Shown: one piece after another, positions 6,248 to 13,021 of the stretch | How the letters are laid out: every line of letters begins with the position of its first letter | How positions within the stretch are numbered: the first letter of the stretch is position 1 | Source of the DNA: an uncultured Eubacteriales bacterium | Lineage (GTDB): Bacteria > Bacillota > Clostridia > Christensenellales > DTU072 | DNA: 13,104 nucleotides | NCBI GenBank assembly: GCA_902766325.1 | Contig: CACXDF010000022.1 | Coordinates: forward strand, 1-13,104 | Direction: 5' to 3' | Made by a program: the position numbers and the translations under genes | Notes under the pieces: model-generated | Seen by the model: the letters and a program-made list of their open reading frames with translations, nothing else | What the model was told of the DNA's origin: nothing | Databases searched by the model: none

Positions 6248-7560
6248 TGAACATTAAAGTAGCTAAATTCGGCGGTACGTCCATGGCCAACAAAGAGGCC
6301 ATCCTGAAAGTTAAAGACATCATCCAAAGCGATCCGGAAAGACGCTTTATCGTAGTCAGCGCGCCCGGAAAAAGATTCAAGGGCGACGAGAAGATCACAG
6401 ACTTACTTCTCGCCTCTTATGAAGAAAAAGTAAACAGCGGCGACTGTCATATCTATTTTGCCAAGGTAAGAGATCGCTTTACCGAGATCGTCCGCGAGTT
6501 CGGTTTAACGATCGACATCAATAAGTATCTGGACGAAGTGGAAGATAATATCAACAAGTCGACTTCCTGCGACTATGCGGCAAGCCGCGGCGAATACCTT
6601 TCCGCCCTCGTTATGAGCGAGATCCTCGGTTTTGAATTCGTCGACTCGGCAGAAATTATCAAATTTAACAAAAAAGGCAATTTCGACGCCTCTTATACCA
6701 ACGACCTCGTCTCCAAACGTCTCTCCATCGCAAACGGAGCCGTTATTCCCGGTTTTTACGGCACAATGCCCGATGGCTCGATAAAAACCTTTACGCGTGG
6801 CGGAAGCGACTTTACGGGCTCGATTATCGCACGTGGCGTGCAAGCGGACGTATACGAAAACTGGACGGACGTAGACGGCTTTATGACCGCAGACCCTCGG
6901 ATCGTGGATAATCCCCACATCATCGACTTTTTAAGTTATGAAGAGCTGCGCGAGTTGTCCTACATGGGCGCGAGCGTATTGCACCCGGCTTCCATCTTCC
7001 CGTTACAGTCGACCAATATCCCGATCAACGTACGCAACACTTTTAATCCGTCCGCCGTGGGAACGTACATACTCCACGATACCTCGGATAAAAAGACCTC
7101 GCTCATTACCGGTATCGCCGGCAGAACGGGTTTTACCACCTTCTTCGTACGGAAAGCGCTTATGAATAACGAAGTCGGTTTTTGCCGCAAGATCCTGTCT
7201 ATTTTCGAGTATTACGATATCAGCATCGAACATATGCCCACGGGTATCGACACGATGAGTCTTATCGTGCCGAACGATCACCTGACGGACGGTCTCGAAT
7301 TCAGCATTATCGAAAAGATCCGCGGCGAAGTCAATCCGGACGTTATTTTCGTCTATAAAAATATCGCCCTGATCGCCATCGTCGGACACGGAATGAGTAA
7401 TCAGACCGGGACGGCCGCGCGCGTCTTTACCGCCCTGGCCAACGCCAATATCAATATCAAAATGATCGACCAGGGTAGCAGCGAGATCAATATTATCGTC
7501 GGCGTCAACGGAGACGACCTGAATCACGCCATTGCCGCGATCTATCACGAATTCTTTTAA
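6247..7560 (+). CDS. lysC: Aspartate kinase
   Basis: Phosphorylates aspartate to 4-phospho-aspartate, the first step to lysine/diaminopimelate, threonine and methionine. The 437 residues fit a monofunctional enzyme with one kinase domain and two C-terminal ACT domains. Motifs: KFGGTS at 7-12, SRGEYLSA at 113-120, TRGGSDFTG at 183-191, TDVDGFMTADPRI at 207-219, and SYMGASVLHP at 238-247. ACT domains span about 296-360 and 372-435, the second with GMSNQTGTAARVF at 382-394 and SEINIIV at 412-418. The ACT pair implies feedback control by an end product, which cannot be named from sequence. There is no homoserine dehydrogenase fusion. The start overlaps the DUF1015 stop by one base, with GAGG 8 bases upstream. 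There is no lysine riboswitch before it. A terminator follows 20 bases after the stop. The symbol is by function; paralogues may exist. Confidence 0.94.
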   Translation: MNIKVAKFGGTSMANKEAILKVKDIIQSDPERRFIVVSAPGKRFKGDEKITDLLLASYEEKVNSGDCHIYFAKVRDRFTEIVREFGLTIDINKYLDEVEDNINKSTSCDYAASRGEYLSALVMSEILGFEFVDSAEIIKFNKKGNFDASYTNDLVSKRLSIANGAVIPGFYGTMPDGSIKTFTRGGSDFTGSIIARGVQADVYENWTDVDGFMTADPRIVDNPHIIDFLSYEELRELSYMGASVLHPASIFPLQSTNIPINVRNTFNPSAVGTYILHDTSDKKTSLITGIAGRTGFTTFFVRKALMNNEVGFCRKILSIFEYYDISIEHMPTGIDTMSLIVPNDHLTDGLEFSIIEKIRGEVNPDVIFVYKNIALIAIVGHGMSNQTGTAARVFTALANANINIKMIDQGSSEINIIVGVNGDDLNHAIAAIYHEFF

Positions 7561-7574
7561 TAGAAAATACACGT

Positions 7575-7611
7575 AAAAAAAGACTTCGGTCGATTGGCCG
7601 AAGTCTTTTTT
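7575..7611. terminator. Bidirectional intrinsic terminator
   Basis: A perfect 9-bp stem, AGACTTCGG (7581-7589) with CCGAAGTCT (7598-7606), and an 8-base loop. A run of A precedes it (7575-7581) and a run of T follows (7606-7611). Rightward it ends the holA-to-aspartate-kinase operon; leftward it can end the small gene at 7633-7896. It is the strongest terminator in the window. Confidence 0.93.
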
Positions 7612-7632
7612 ATTGATTCTAAAAAATTTAAC

Positions 7633-7896
7633 TCAAAACAGATCTTTTTCGTCGTCGATATCCGTATCGAACCCTTGCAATTCTCTCAAAGTATCGTCGA
7701 TCTCACCCGTTTCTTTATACTTACGATATGCGCGCAGATATTGTTCTACGTAGTCGTTTTTGTAAGCTTTATAATATTCGTTGAAATAGTCCTTTTCTTT
7801 CGGAACTTCCGGAGCCGACTCAGCTACAGGAGAAACAGTCTCGTTTTCGGTATAAGGTACCTGCGGAATGTCTTGTTTTTTTCTTCTCTTGCACAT
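7633..7896 (-). CDS. Small tyrosine-rich charged protein (87 aa), unknown
   Basis: Not recognised. A single gene with its own promoter and a shared terminator. ATG at 7894-7896 has GGAGG 6 bases upstream, so the start is firm. The N-terminus is strongly basic (MCKRRKK), then comes a flexible, proline and acid-rich stretch (residues 10-34). A predicted helix at about 35-63 has tyrosines at 37, 41, 45, 49, 53 and 57, exactly every fourth residue, plus Tyr42 and Tyr60. The tail is acidic (DTDIDDEKDLF). There is no signal peptide or membrane helix, and one cysteine at position 2. The tyrosine stripe would lie along one slowly twisting side of the helix and could serve for self-assembly or for binding a partner. 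The promoter and ribosome site make it very likely expressed. Confidence 0.8.
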   Translation of the reverse strand: MCKRRKKQDIPQVPYTENETVSPVAESAPEVPKEKDYFNEYYKAYKNDYVEQYLRAYRKYKETGEIDDTLRELQGFDTDIDDEKDLF

Positions 7897-7926
7897 CGTT
7901 TGCCTCCAAATCCAATGATTATTACA

Positions 7927-7955
7927 AGTATATCACAGATATTTTTTTTCTGCAA
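7927..7955 (-). promoter_or_regulatory. Extended -10 promoter for the tyrosine-rich small gene
   Basis: Leftward TTGCAG (7950-7955), a 17-base spacer, and TATACT (7927-7932) preceded by TGA, giving a TGn extended -10. The start point should be near 7920, leaving a leader of about 24 bases that holds the GGAGG site. It lies in the 78-base gap after the gpmI stop. Confidence 0.8.
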
Positions 7956-7974
7956 TACGAAAACGAAAATTCGA

Positions 7975-9507
7975 TCAATATAAAGCCTTACCGGTCATCT
8001 CTACGGGTTGCGCGATACCCATCATCTTGAGCATTGTCGGAGCAACGTCGGCGAGGACTCCGCCTTCGCGCAGATCGAACTTTCCGTCTTTAACTACGAC
8101 GAGCGGTACCGGATTGGTGCTGTGCGCGGTGAACGGCTTGGTAGAGCCGTCTTCGTACATCTTATCCGCATTACCGTGGTCGGCCGTAACGATAGCCTCG
8201 CCTCCTACGGAAAGTATGGCCTCGATCACCGTTTTTAAACATTCGTCGACAGCTTTGACTGCTTTGACGGCCGCGTCGAATATGCCGGTATGTCCGACCA
8301 TATCGCAGTTGGCAAAATTGAGGATCATAGCGTCGTACTTGCCTGATCTGATCTGCTCGGCGGCTTTTTCGGCTACTTCATAAGCGCTCATTTCCGGTTT
8401 GAGATCGTACGTCGCGACCTTCGGAGACGGGATCAAAATACGATCTTCGTTCTCGTTCGGCTTTTCTACGCCGCCGTTGAAGAAGAAAGTAACGTGCGCG
8501 TACTTTTCGGTTTCGGCGATACGGAGTTGTTTCAAATTATTTTCCGCGAAGACTTCGCCAAGCGTATGAGTCAGCTTTTGCGGCTTGAATGCGGTATCAA
8601 GATAAGGAGCGAAAGTCGCGTCGTATTGCGTCATGCCGACGTATACGGGATGTAAAAATCCGCATTTACGCTCGAACGCGGTAAAATCATCCATAATAAA
8701 AGCTCTGGTGATCTCTCTTGCGCGGTCGGGGCGGAAATTGAAGAAGAATATGCTATCCCCTTCTTCTACGCAAGCAACCGGCTTGCCGCCTTCCATAACG
8801 ACCTTCGGCGTAACGAATTCGTCCGTAACGCCCTCTTCATAACTCTTTTTGACTGCCGCGACGGGATCGGTAACTTGTTCGCCTTCGCCGAGCGTCAGCA
8901 TATTGAAAGCCTTTTCCACTCTGTCCCAACGGTTGTCTCTGTCCATCGCATAGAAACGGCCGGTCACGGAAGCGATCTTACCGAATTGTTCTTTCTTTAA
9001 AAACTCTTGCAAACGGGCGATAAAATCGGCTCCGCTTGCCGGCGGAACGTCTCTTCCGTCAAGGAAGCAGTGGATATAGATATTATCCAATTTTTCTTTC
9101 TTGGCCATTTTTACGATGGCGCAAAGATGCTCGAAATGAGAGTGTACGCCGCCGTCGCTAAGCAGACCCCACGTATGGAATTTTTTGCCGTTATCGCGCG
9201 CGCTGTGCATTGCTTTTAAGATAGCTTCGTTTTCAAAAAAATCGCCGTCGGAAATCGACTTCGTGATCCTCGTGAGTTCTTGATAAACCACTCTTCCGGC
9301 GCCCATATTCAAATGTCCGACTTCGCTGTTACCCATTTGACCGTTCGGCAAACCGACGTCCATACCCGAAGCGCCGATCTGCGTGTGAGGATATTTTTTC
9401 AACAGACTGTTGAAAAAAGGAGTGCCGGCCGTCTTGATCGCGTTGCCTTCGTCGCGTTGTCCGATACCGAAGCCGTCTAAAATAATAAGACCAGTAAATT
9501 TGCTCAT
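7975..9507 (-). CDS. gpmI: Cofactor-independent phosphoglycerate mutase
   Basis: Interconverts 3-phosphoglycerate and 2-phosphoglycerate in glycolysis, using two manganese ions and a phosphoserine intermediate rather than 2,3-bisphosphoglycerate. The 510 residues are full length. The alkaline-phosphatase-like domain holds Asp11 (ILDGFG) and the nucleophile Ser61 in NGQMGNSEVGHLNMGAGR (55-72). The inserted transferase domain holds HCFLDGRDVPP (146-156) and GRFYAMDRDNRWDR (183-196). The metal residues are in place: Asp402 and His406 (CDMVGHTG), Asp443 and His444 (TADHGNAD), and His462 (TAHST). AAGGAG lies 5 bases before ATG 9505-9507. It is the last gene of the pgk-tpiA-gpmI unit, but a terminator hairpin lies directly upstream of its ribosome site, so its transcription probably depends on read-through. 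No hairpin terminator was found after its stop. Confidence 0.97.
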   Translation of the reverse strand: MSKFTGLIILDGFGIGQRDEGNAIKTAGTPFFNSLLKKYPHTQIGASGMDVGLPNGQMGNSEVGHLNMGAGRVVYQELTRITKSISDGDFFENEAILKAMHSARDNGKKFHTWGLLSDGGVHSHFEHLCAIVKMAKKEKLDNIYIHCFLDGRDVPPASGADFIARLQEFLKKEQFGKIASVTGRFYAMDRDNRWDRVEKAFNMLTLGEGEQVTDPVAAVKKSYEEGVTDEFVTPKVVMEGGKPVACVEEGDSIFFFNFRPDRAREITRAFIMDDFTAFERKCGFLHPVYVGMTQYDATFAPYLDTAFKPQKLTHTLGEVFAENNLKQLRIAETEKYAHVTFFFNGGVEKPNENEDRILIPSPKVATYDLKPEMSAYEVAEKAAEQIRSGKYDAMILNFANCDMVGHTGIFDAAVKAVKAVDECLKTVIEAILSVGGEAIVTADHGNADKMYEDGSTKPFTAHSTNPVPLVVVKDGKFDLREGGVLADVAPTMLKMMGIAQPVEMTGKALY

Positions 9508-9520
9508 AGATTCTCCTTCT

Positions 9521-9557
9521 AAAAAACGCCGGAAACTCTCGGCTTCCGGCGCTTTTT
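9521..9557 (-). terminator. Intercistronic terminator hairpin between tpiA and gpmI
   Basis: An 8-bp GC-rich stem, CGCCGGAA (9527-9534) with TTCCGGCG (9544-9551), and a 9-base loop. On the leftward transcript a run of six U (9526-9521) follows, then after only about two bases the gpmI ribosome site. A matching A-run on the other side can lengthen the stem. No promoter fits between hairpin and gpmI, so it probably acts as a partial terminator or as a 3' end stabiliser for pgk-tpiA. Confidence 0.85.
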
Positions 9558-9568
9558 CGGTTTTTGAA

Positions 9569-10315
9569 TTAGTAGTTGACGACTTTGGCGAATTTTTCCG
9601 CGGTCAGGCTGGCTCCGCCGATAAGGCCGCCGTCGATCTGAGGCATAGCCATGAGTTCGGAAGCGTTAGCCGGGTTCATGCTGCCGCCGTATTGGATACG
9701 GATGGAAGAAGCGCTGGCTCTGCCATAGAGCTTACGGACGGTTTTACGAATGATCTTGATGGTATCGTTGGCGTCCTGAGCGGTAGCGGTCTTTCCGGTT
9801 CCGATAGCCCAAACGGGTTCGTAAGCGATAACGATGGACTTCAGTTCGGTCTTGGTGATATCTTTCAAAGCGCCGATCGTTTGACGAGTCACTACTTCGG
9901 CGGTCTTTCCGCTTTCTCTTTCGGAAAGAAGTTCGCCTACGCAAACGATAACTTTGAGTCCGGCTGCGAGAGCGGCCTTCGTGCGAAGATTGACGGTTTC
10001 GTCGGTTTCGCCGAAGTATTGTCTTCTTTCGCTGTGTCCGGTGATAACGTATTGAACTTTCAATTCTTTAAGCATTTCAGCGCTGATCTCGCCGGTAAAG
10101 GCTCCTTTTTCGGCCCAATGTACGTTCTGAGCGCCGATCTGAATGTTGCTGCCTCTGGCCGCTTTACGAGCGGTGACGATATCCGTGAAAGGTACGCAGC
10201 AAACGACTTCGCATTTAGCGTCTTTTACAAGCGGTTTCAATTCTTCAATGAGTTTTTTGGTCTCCTCATTGGTCTTATTCATTTTCCAGTTTCCCGCGAT
10301 AATATTCTTTTTCAT
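9569..10315 (-). CDS. tpiA: Triosephosphate isomerase
   Basis: Interconverts dihydroxyacetone phosphate and glyceraldehyde 3-phosphate in glycolysis and gluconeogenesis. The 248 residues are standard for the TIM barrel. Catalytic residues are all present: Asn9 and Lys11 in AGNWKMN (7-13), His94 in TGHSERR (92-98), and Glu166 in YEPVWAIGTG (165-174). Loop 6 is the AIGTGKT stretch; the phosphate-binding QYGGSM (208-213) and GLIGGASL (230-237) follow. AAAGGAG lies 7 bases before ATG 10313-10315. The gene starts 30 bases after the pgk stop with no promoter or terminator between, so it is co-transcribed with pgk. A hairpin terminator follows its stop. Nothing unusual in the protein itself. Confidence 0.98.
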   Translation of the reverse strand: MKKNIIAGNWKMNKTNEETKKLIEELKPLVKDAKCEVVCCVPFTDIVTARKAARGSNIQIGAQNVHWAEKGAFTGEISAEMLKELKVQYVITGHSERRQYFGETDETVNLRTKAALAAGLKVIVCVGELLSERESGKTAEVVTRQTIGALKDITKTELKSIVIAYEPVWAIGTGKTATAQDANDTIKIIRKTVRKLYGRASASSIRIQYGGSMNPANASELMAMPQIDGGLIGGASLTAEKFAKVVNY

Positions 10316-10345
10316 GATTTATCTCCTTTGGTTAAAATGTATTTC

Positions 10346-11665
10346 TTATTTTTTTTCGTTTAAGCAAGCGATACCGGGCAGGACCTTACCTTCGAAAAGT
10401 TCGAGCGAAGCGCCGCCGCCGGTGGAAATGTGAGACATCTTGTCGGCATAACCGAGTTGTGCGACCGCGGCCGCGCTGTCTCCTCCGCCGATAATGGTCG
10501 TAGCGCCCGTCGCGTCGGCGAGAGCCTTGGCAACGGCGTTGGTACCTTTAGCAAGAGTCGGATTTTCAAATACGCCCATAGGTCCGTTCCAAATAACGGT
10601 CTTGGCGCTCTTAACGACGTCGGCATAAAGTTTTTGGGTCTTCTCGCCGATATCGCAGGCCATCATATCGGCAGGAATGCTGTCGATATCGACCGTTTTG
10701 GATTCGATCGGCTGATCGATCGGATTGGGGAATTCTTTAACGACAACGGCGTCGATGGGCAAATAAAGCTTTTTGCCGAGATCTTTCGCCTTTTGGATCA
10801 TCTTCAAGCAATATTCGATCTTTTCGTCGTCAACGAGAGAAGTACCGACTTCATAGCCCTGCGCCTTCATGAAGGTATAGGACATACCGCCGCCGATGAT
10901 AAGAGTATCGCACTTATTGAGAAGGTTGTCGATAACGTTGAGCTTATCGGCGATCTTCGCTCCGCCGAGAATAGCGACGAACGGACGAACGGGGTTCTCC
11001 AAAGCGTCGGCCATAACGGACAATTCTTTCTCGATCAGGAAGCCGCAAACGGCAACCTTAGCAAAACCGTACTCGACGATCGCCGCCGTAGAAGCATGCG
11101 AACGGTGAGCGGTACCGAAAGCGTCGTTAACGAAAATATCGCAGAATTCGGAAAGCTTTTTGCAGAATTCTTCGTCTCTGCCTTCTTCGCCGGCGTCGAA
11201 ACGGGTATTCTCAAGCAAAACGCATTCGCCGTCTTTCAAAGCGGCGACCTTGGCCTTAGCGTCCTCGCCTACGATATCCGTAGCGAACGTAACCTTACCG
11301 TCCAAAAGTTCGTTCAGTCTGTCCGCGACCGGCTTGAGCGTAAACTTCTTCGGATCGGACTTGAGCGCCTTGGCGATGGCTTCTTCTTTAGCCTGTTTTT
11401 GTTCGGCTTCGGGAAGAGCTTCGATAGCTTTCTTTTCTTTCTTGTTCAATTTAAAACCGGGCGTAAAGATATTGTGCGGTTTTCCCATGTGGGAGCAAAG
11501 CACCACTTTAGCGCCGTGTTCCATCAAATACTTAATGGTGGGCAGAGCGCCTTTGATTCGATTTTCATCGGTAATAACGCCGTCTTTCATCGGGACGTTG
11601 AAGTCGCAACGAACGAGACACTTTTTACCTTTTACGTCGACGTCACGAATTGTCATTTTATTCAT
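10346..11665 (-). CDS. pgk: Phosphoglycerate kinase with N-domain insertion
   Basis: Makes ATP from 1,3-bisphosphoglycerate and ADP. The protein has 439 residues against about 390-415 for most bacterial enzymes. Motifs: VRCDFNVP at 18-25, CSHMGKP at 57-63 (usually SHLGRP), LLENTRFDAGEE at 150-161, NDAFGTAHRSHAST at 180-193, GGAKIADK at 234-241, NGPMGVFE at 360-367, IIGGGDS at 391-397 and STGGGASLE at 414-422. The extra length is a lysine- and glutamate-rich, helix-forming segment at about 68-106, between SHMGKP and LKPVADRL. ATG 11663-11665 is chosen because GGAGG lies 5 bases upstream; a TTG four codons earlier overlaps that site. First gene of the glycolytic unit, with its own promoter. The gap gene, a common upstream partner, is absent here. 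Confidence 0.97.
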   Translation of the reverse strand: MNKMTIRDVDVKGKKCLVRCDFNVPMKDGVITDENRIKGALPTIKYLMEHGAKVVLCSHMGKPHNIFTPGFKLNKKEKKAIEALPEAEQKQAKEEAIAKALKSDPKKFTLKPVADRLNELLDGKVTFATDIVGEDAKAKVAALKDGECVLLENTRFDAGEEGRDEEFCKKLSEFCDIFVNDAFGTAHRSHASTAAIVEYGFAKVAVCGFLIEKELSVMADALENPVRPFVAILGGAKIADKLNVIDNLLNKCDTLIIGGGMSYTFMKAQGYEVGTSLVDDEKIEYCLKMIQKAKDLGKKLYLPIDAVVVKEFPNPIDQPIESKTVDIDSIPADMMACDIGEKTQKLYADVVKSAKTVIWNGPMGVFENPTLAKGTNAVAKALADATGATTIIGGGDSAAAVAQLGYADKMSHISTGGGASLELFEGKVLPGIACLNEKK

Positions 11666-11698
11666 AAAAGCCTCCAAAAGGATTTATTTGTTGTGGGT

Positions 11699-11727
11699 AT
11701 TATATCATCAAACGTCGTTTTTTGCAA
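11699..11727 (-). promoter_or_regulatory. Extended -10 promoter for pgk-tpiA-gpmI
   Basis: Leftward TTGCAA (11722-11727), a 17-base spacer, and perfect TATAAT (11699-11704) preceded by TGA, giving a TGn extended -10. The start point should be near 11692, leaving a leader of about 27 bases before the pgk ATG. No operator or riboswitch can be seen in this short leader. Confidence 0.87.
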
Positions 11728-11778
11728 TCATTTATGCCCGAAAACGTAATTTCGACTTATTTTTTGCAGAAACGAGCT

Positions 11779-12375
11779 CTATCGATCGATAACGACAACG
11801 GTATCTTGTCCACTTTTAAGATTACGTACAGATAAACCCGAATCTATTTTTACGATTTCGTTTTCTTTTAGTTCTTTGATCCTTTTATCGACTGCATAAA
11901 CGCATTCGGAAAATAAAAATAAAACAGGTAAAGAAAAAAAGGATCTATATGCAAGGAACAGGCCGTAGTCTTCTTTTTCAAATCTTTTTTTCGCCGCGCA
12001 AACGATCATTTTTGCATTGCCGCGAAGCAATTCGCAAGTAAACGGACTTTTATAGTCCTCGCCAACGCACAAACCGATCCCCTTATACACTTTTCGGCGT
12101 TTTGCTCCTTCGGCGATGCTTTCGGCTACGCAAGCGATCGCACCCTTATCAAAAATGAAAAAACCGGAGAGCGTCTTATCCAATACGACTCCGGCAAACA
12201 AAAGTACGACGGTATCGTTACGGAAAGAATAGTCCGCGAAAAAACGAAACGGAAGAGGATAAAAACTCTTCCGTATTATTATTTCATCTTTATAATATGC
12301 GATCAAACATTCTTCGCCGCCATATTTTATACTCGTTAAAGAATTCTTATCGCAATAGCAAACGCGGCATAGCAT
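11779..12375 (-). CDS. Hypothetical protein, possibly a degenerate nitrilase-superfamily domain
   Basis: A 198-residue protein with no clear assignment. Residues 96-127 read like the nucleophile region of carbon-nitrogen hydrolases: a small strand, GIGLCVGEDYKSP with Cys103, then a helix CELLRGNAK and a hydrophobic strand MIVCAA, as in the family pattern of IC-x-E/D, P, and a GA-type turn. Before it, VVLLFAGVVLDKT and GFFIFDKGAI (56-80) look like the preceding strands. The N-terminal region that should carry the catalytic Glu is missing or unrecognisable, and the catalytic Lys is not evident, so it is probably not an active amidase. It is cysteine-rich near the start (CRVCYC). No ribosome site was found; ATG 12373-12375 lies inside a hairpin, and a TTG two codons earlier is possible. 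Follows the SH3-like membrane gene by 25 bases. Fold assignment is tentative. Confidence 0.6.
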   Translation of the reverse strand: MLCRVCYCDKNSLTSIKYGGEECLIAYYKDEIIIRKSFYPLPFRFFADYSFRNDTVVLLFAGVVLDKTLSGFFIFDKGAIACVAESIAEGAKRRKVYKGIGLCVGEDYKSPFTCELLRGNAKMIVCAAKKRFEKEDYGLFLAYRSFFSLPVLFLFSECVYAVDKRIKELKENEIVKIDSGLSVRNLKSGQDTVVVIDR

Positions 12376-12394
12376 ATTCAAAAAATATGCCGCG
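12363..12394 (-). promoter_or_regulatory. Alternative hairpins at the start of the nitrilase-like gene
   Basis: A perfect 9-bp inverted repeat, CGCGGCATA (12363-12371) with TATGCCGCG (12386-12394). Overlapping it is a second perfect 7-bp pairing, GCATATT (12372-12378) with AATATGC (12384-12390), with a 5-base loop. The two cannot form together. The likely ATG (12373-12375) is inside the short stem but in the loop of the long one. Only a short U run follows, so a terminator role is weak. Confidence 0.5.
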
Positions 12395-12400
12395 AAAAAC

Positions 12401-13021
12401 TTATTTGTTCATCTTCTTCTTTTTATAAAGAATAATGATAGCAAAAAAGCTGACGAGCAGTCCGATCATTGCCGCAGCGATGATGATGGCGACTTTCTGA
12501 TTATAGGTGAGCGAATCGGTCAATTCGCACGTCTTCACGAAGTACTGTTCGCCGTTGTATTCAACGATCGAATATTCTCCGTAATCGGCAGCCGTATTCA
12601 ACAAAACTACGTTCTCGCCGTCCGATAGTTCGAGTACGGGCGGTTCTGTCACGATCTTATACAGACCTACTTTTTCTCCCATTTTAGAGGGAGAAACCTT
12701 AAGCATCTTTATATTCTCCATCGTGGCGTTCCCGGTAAAGAACAAGGCGTCAAACGTTACGTACCCTTCCACAGAGTTGACGTACAGTACTTTTTGCCAG
12801 GTACGTCCGTCCGTTCCCGCAAAGGCTTCTCCTTTCGTCTCAACGTACTCGTTTTGCGCGCAATAATGCAGCACTTCCGCGTCTAAAGACGCCTCCGCGT
12901 AGATCGGCGTGTTCGGAAGGAGTATCCATGCCGCAGTATTACTTGCGGGGGCGGAAGCTCCCGCAAACAGCGACAAAAGGCATACGGAACAGACCAAGAT
13001 GGCAATCAGTACTTTTTTCAT
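12401..13021 (-). CDS. Signal-peptide, SH3-like, single-helix membrane protein
   Basis: A 206-residue surface protein. It has a signal peptide at about 1-24 (MKK, hydrophobic core, ASA), then an extracytoplasmic part and a C-terminal membrane helix at about 176-199 ending in KKKK and a short cytoplasmic tail. The outer part looks like two bacterial SH3-type units: residues 31-92 (LPNTPIYAEASLDAEVLHY then a WQKVLYVNSVEGYV strand pair) and about 117-166 (VGLYKIVTEPPVLE then YFVKTCEL). Such domains often bind wall peptides or partner proteins; here no ligand can be named. Two extracytoplasmic cysteines (54 and 165) could form a disulfide. ATG 13019-13021 overlaps the stop of the gene upstream (ATGA) and has only a poor ribosome site, so it relies on coupling. 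The domain reading is by pattern only. Confidence 0.8.
   Translation of the reverse strand: MKKVLIAILVCSVCLLSLFAGASAPASNTAAWILLPNTPIYAEASLDAEVLHYCAQNEYVETKGEAFAGTDGRTWQKVLYVNSVEGYVTFDALFFTGNATMENIKMLKVSPSKMGEKVGLYKIVTEPPVLELSDGENVVLLNTAADYGEYSIVEYNGEQYFVKTCELTDSLTYNQKVAIIIAAAMIGLLVSFFAIIILYKKKKMNK

Noticed and set aside
6200..6250. A lysine riboswitch before aspartate kinase
   Set aside because: There is no leader: the kinase start overlaps the upstream coding sequence.
9410..10363. A 317-codon open frame opposite tpiA and the end of gpmI
   Set aside because: It crosses a terminator and two genes with clear function, and the peptide is a low-complexity shadow without a recognisable motif.
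10430..11749. A 439-codon open frame opposite pgk
   Set aside because: It mirrors pgk almost exactly, has no ribosome site or family resemblance, and arises from codon use on the other strand.
11781..11790. The palindrome ATCGATCGAT near the end of the nitrilase-like gene
   Set aside because: A short self-complementary stretch in coding sequence, with no partner site; likely chance.
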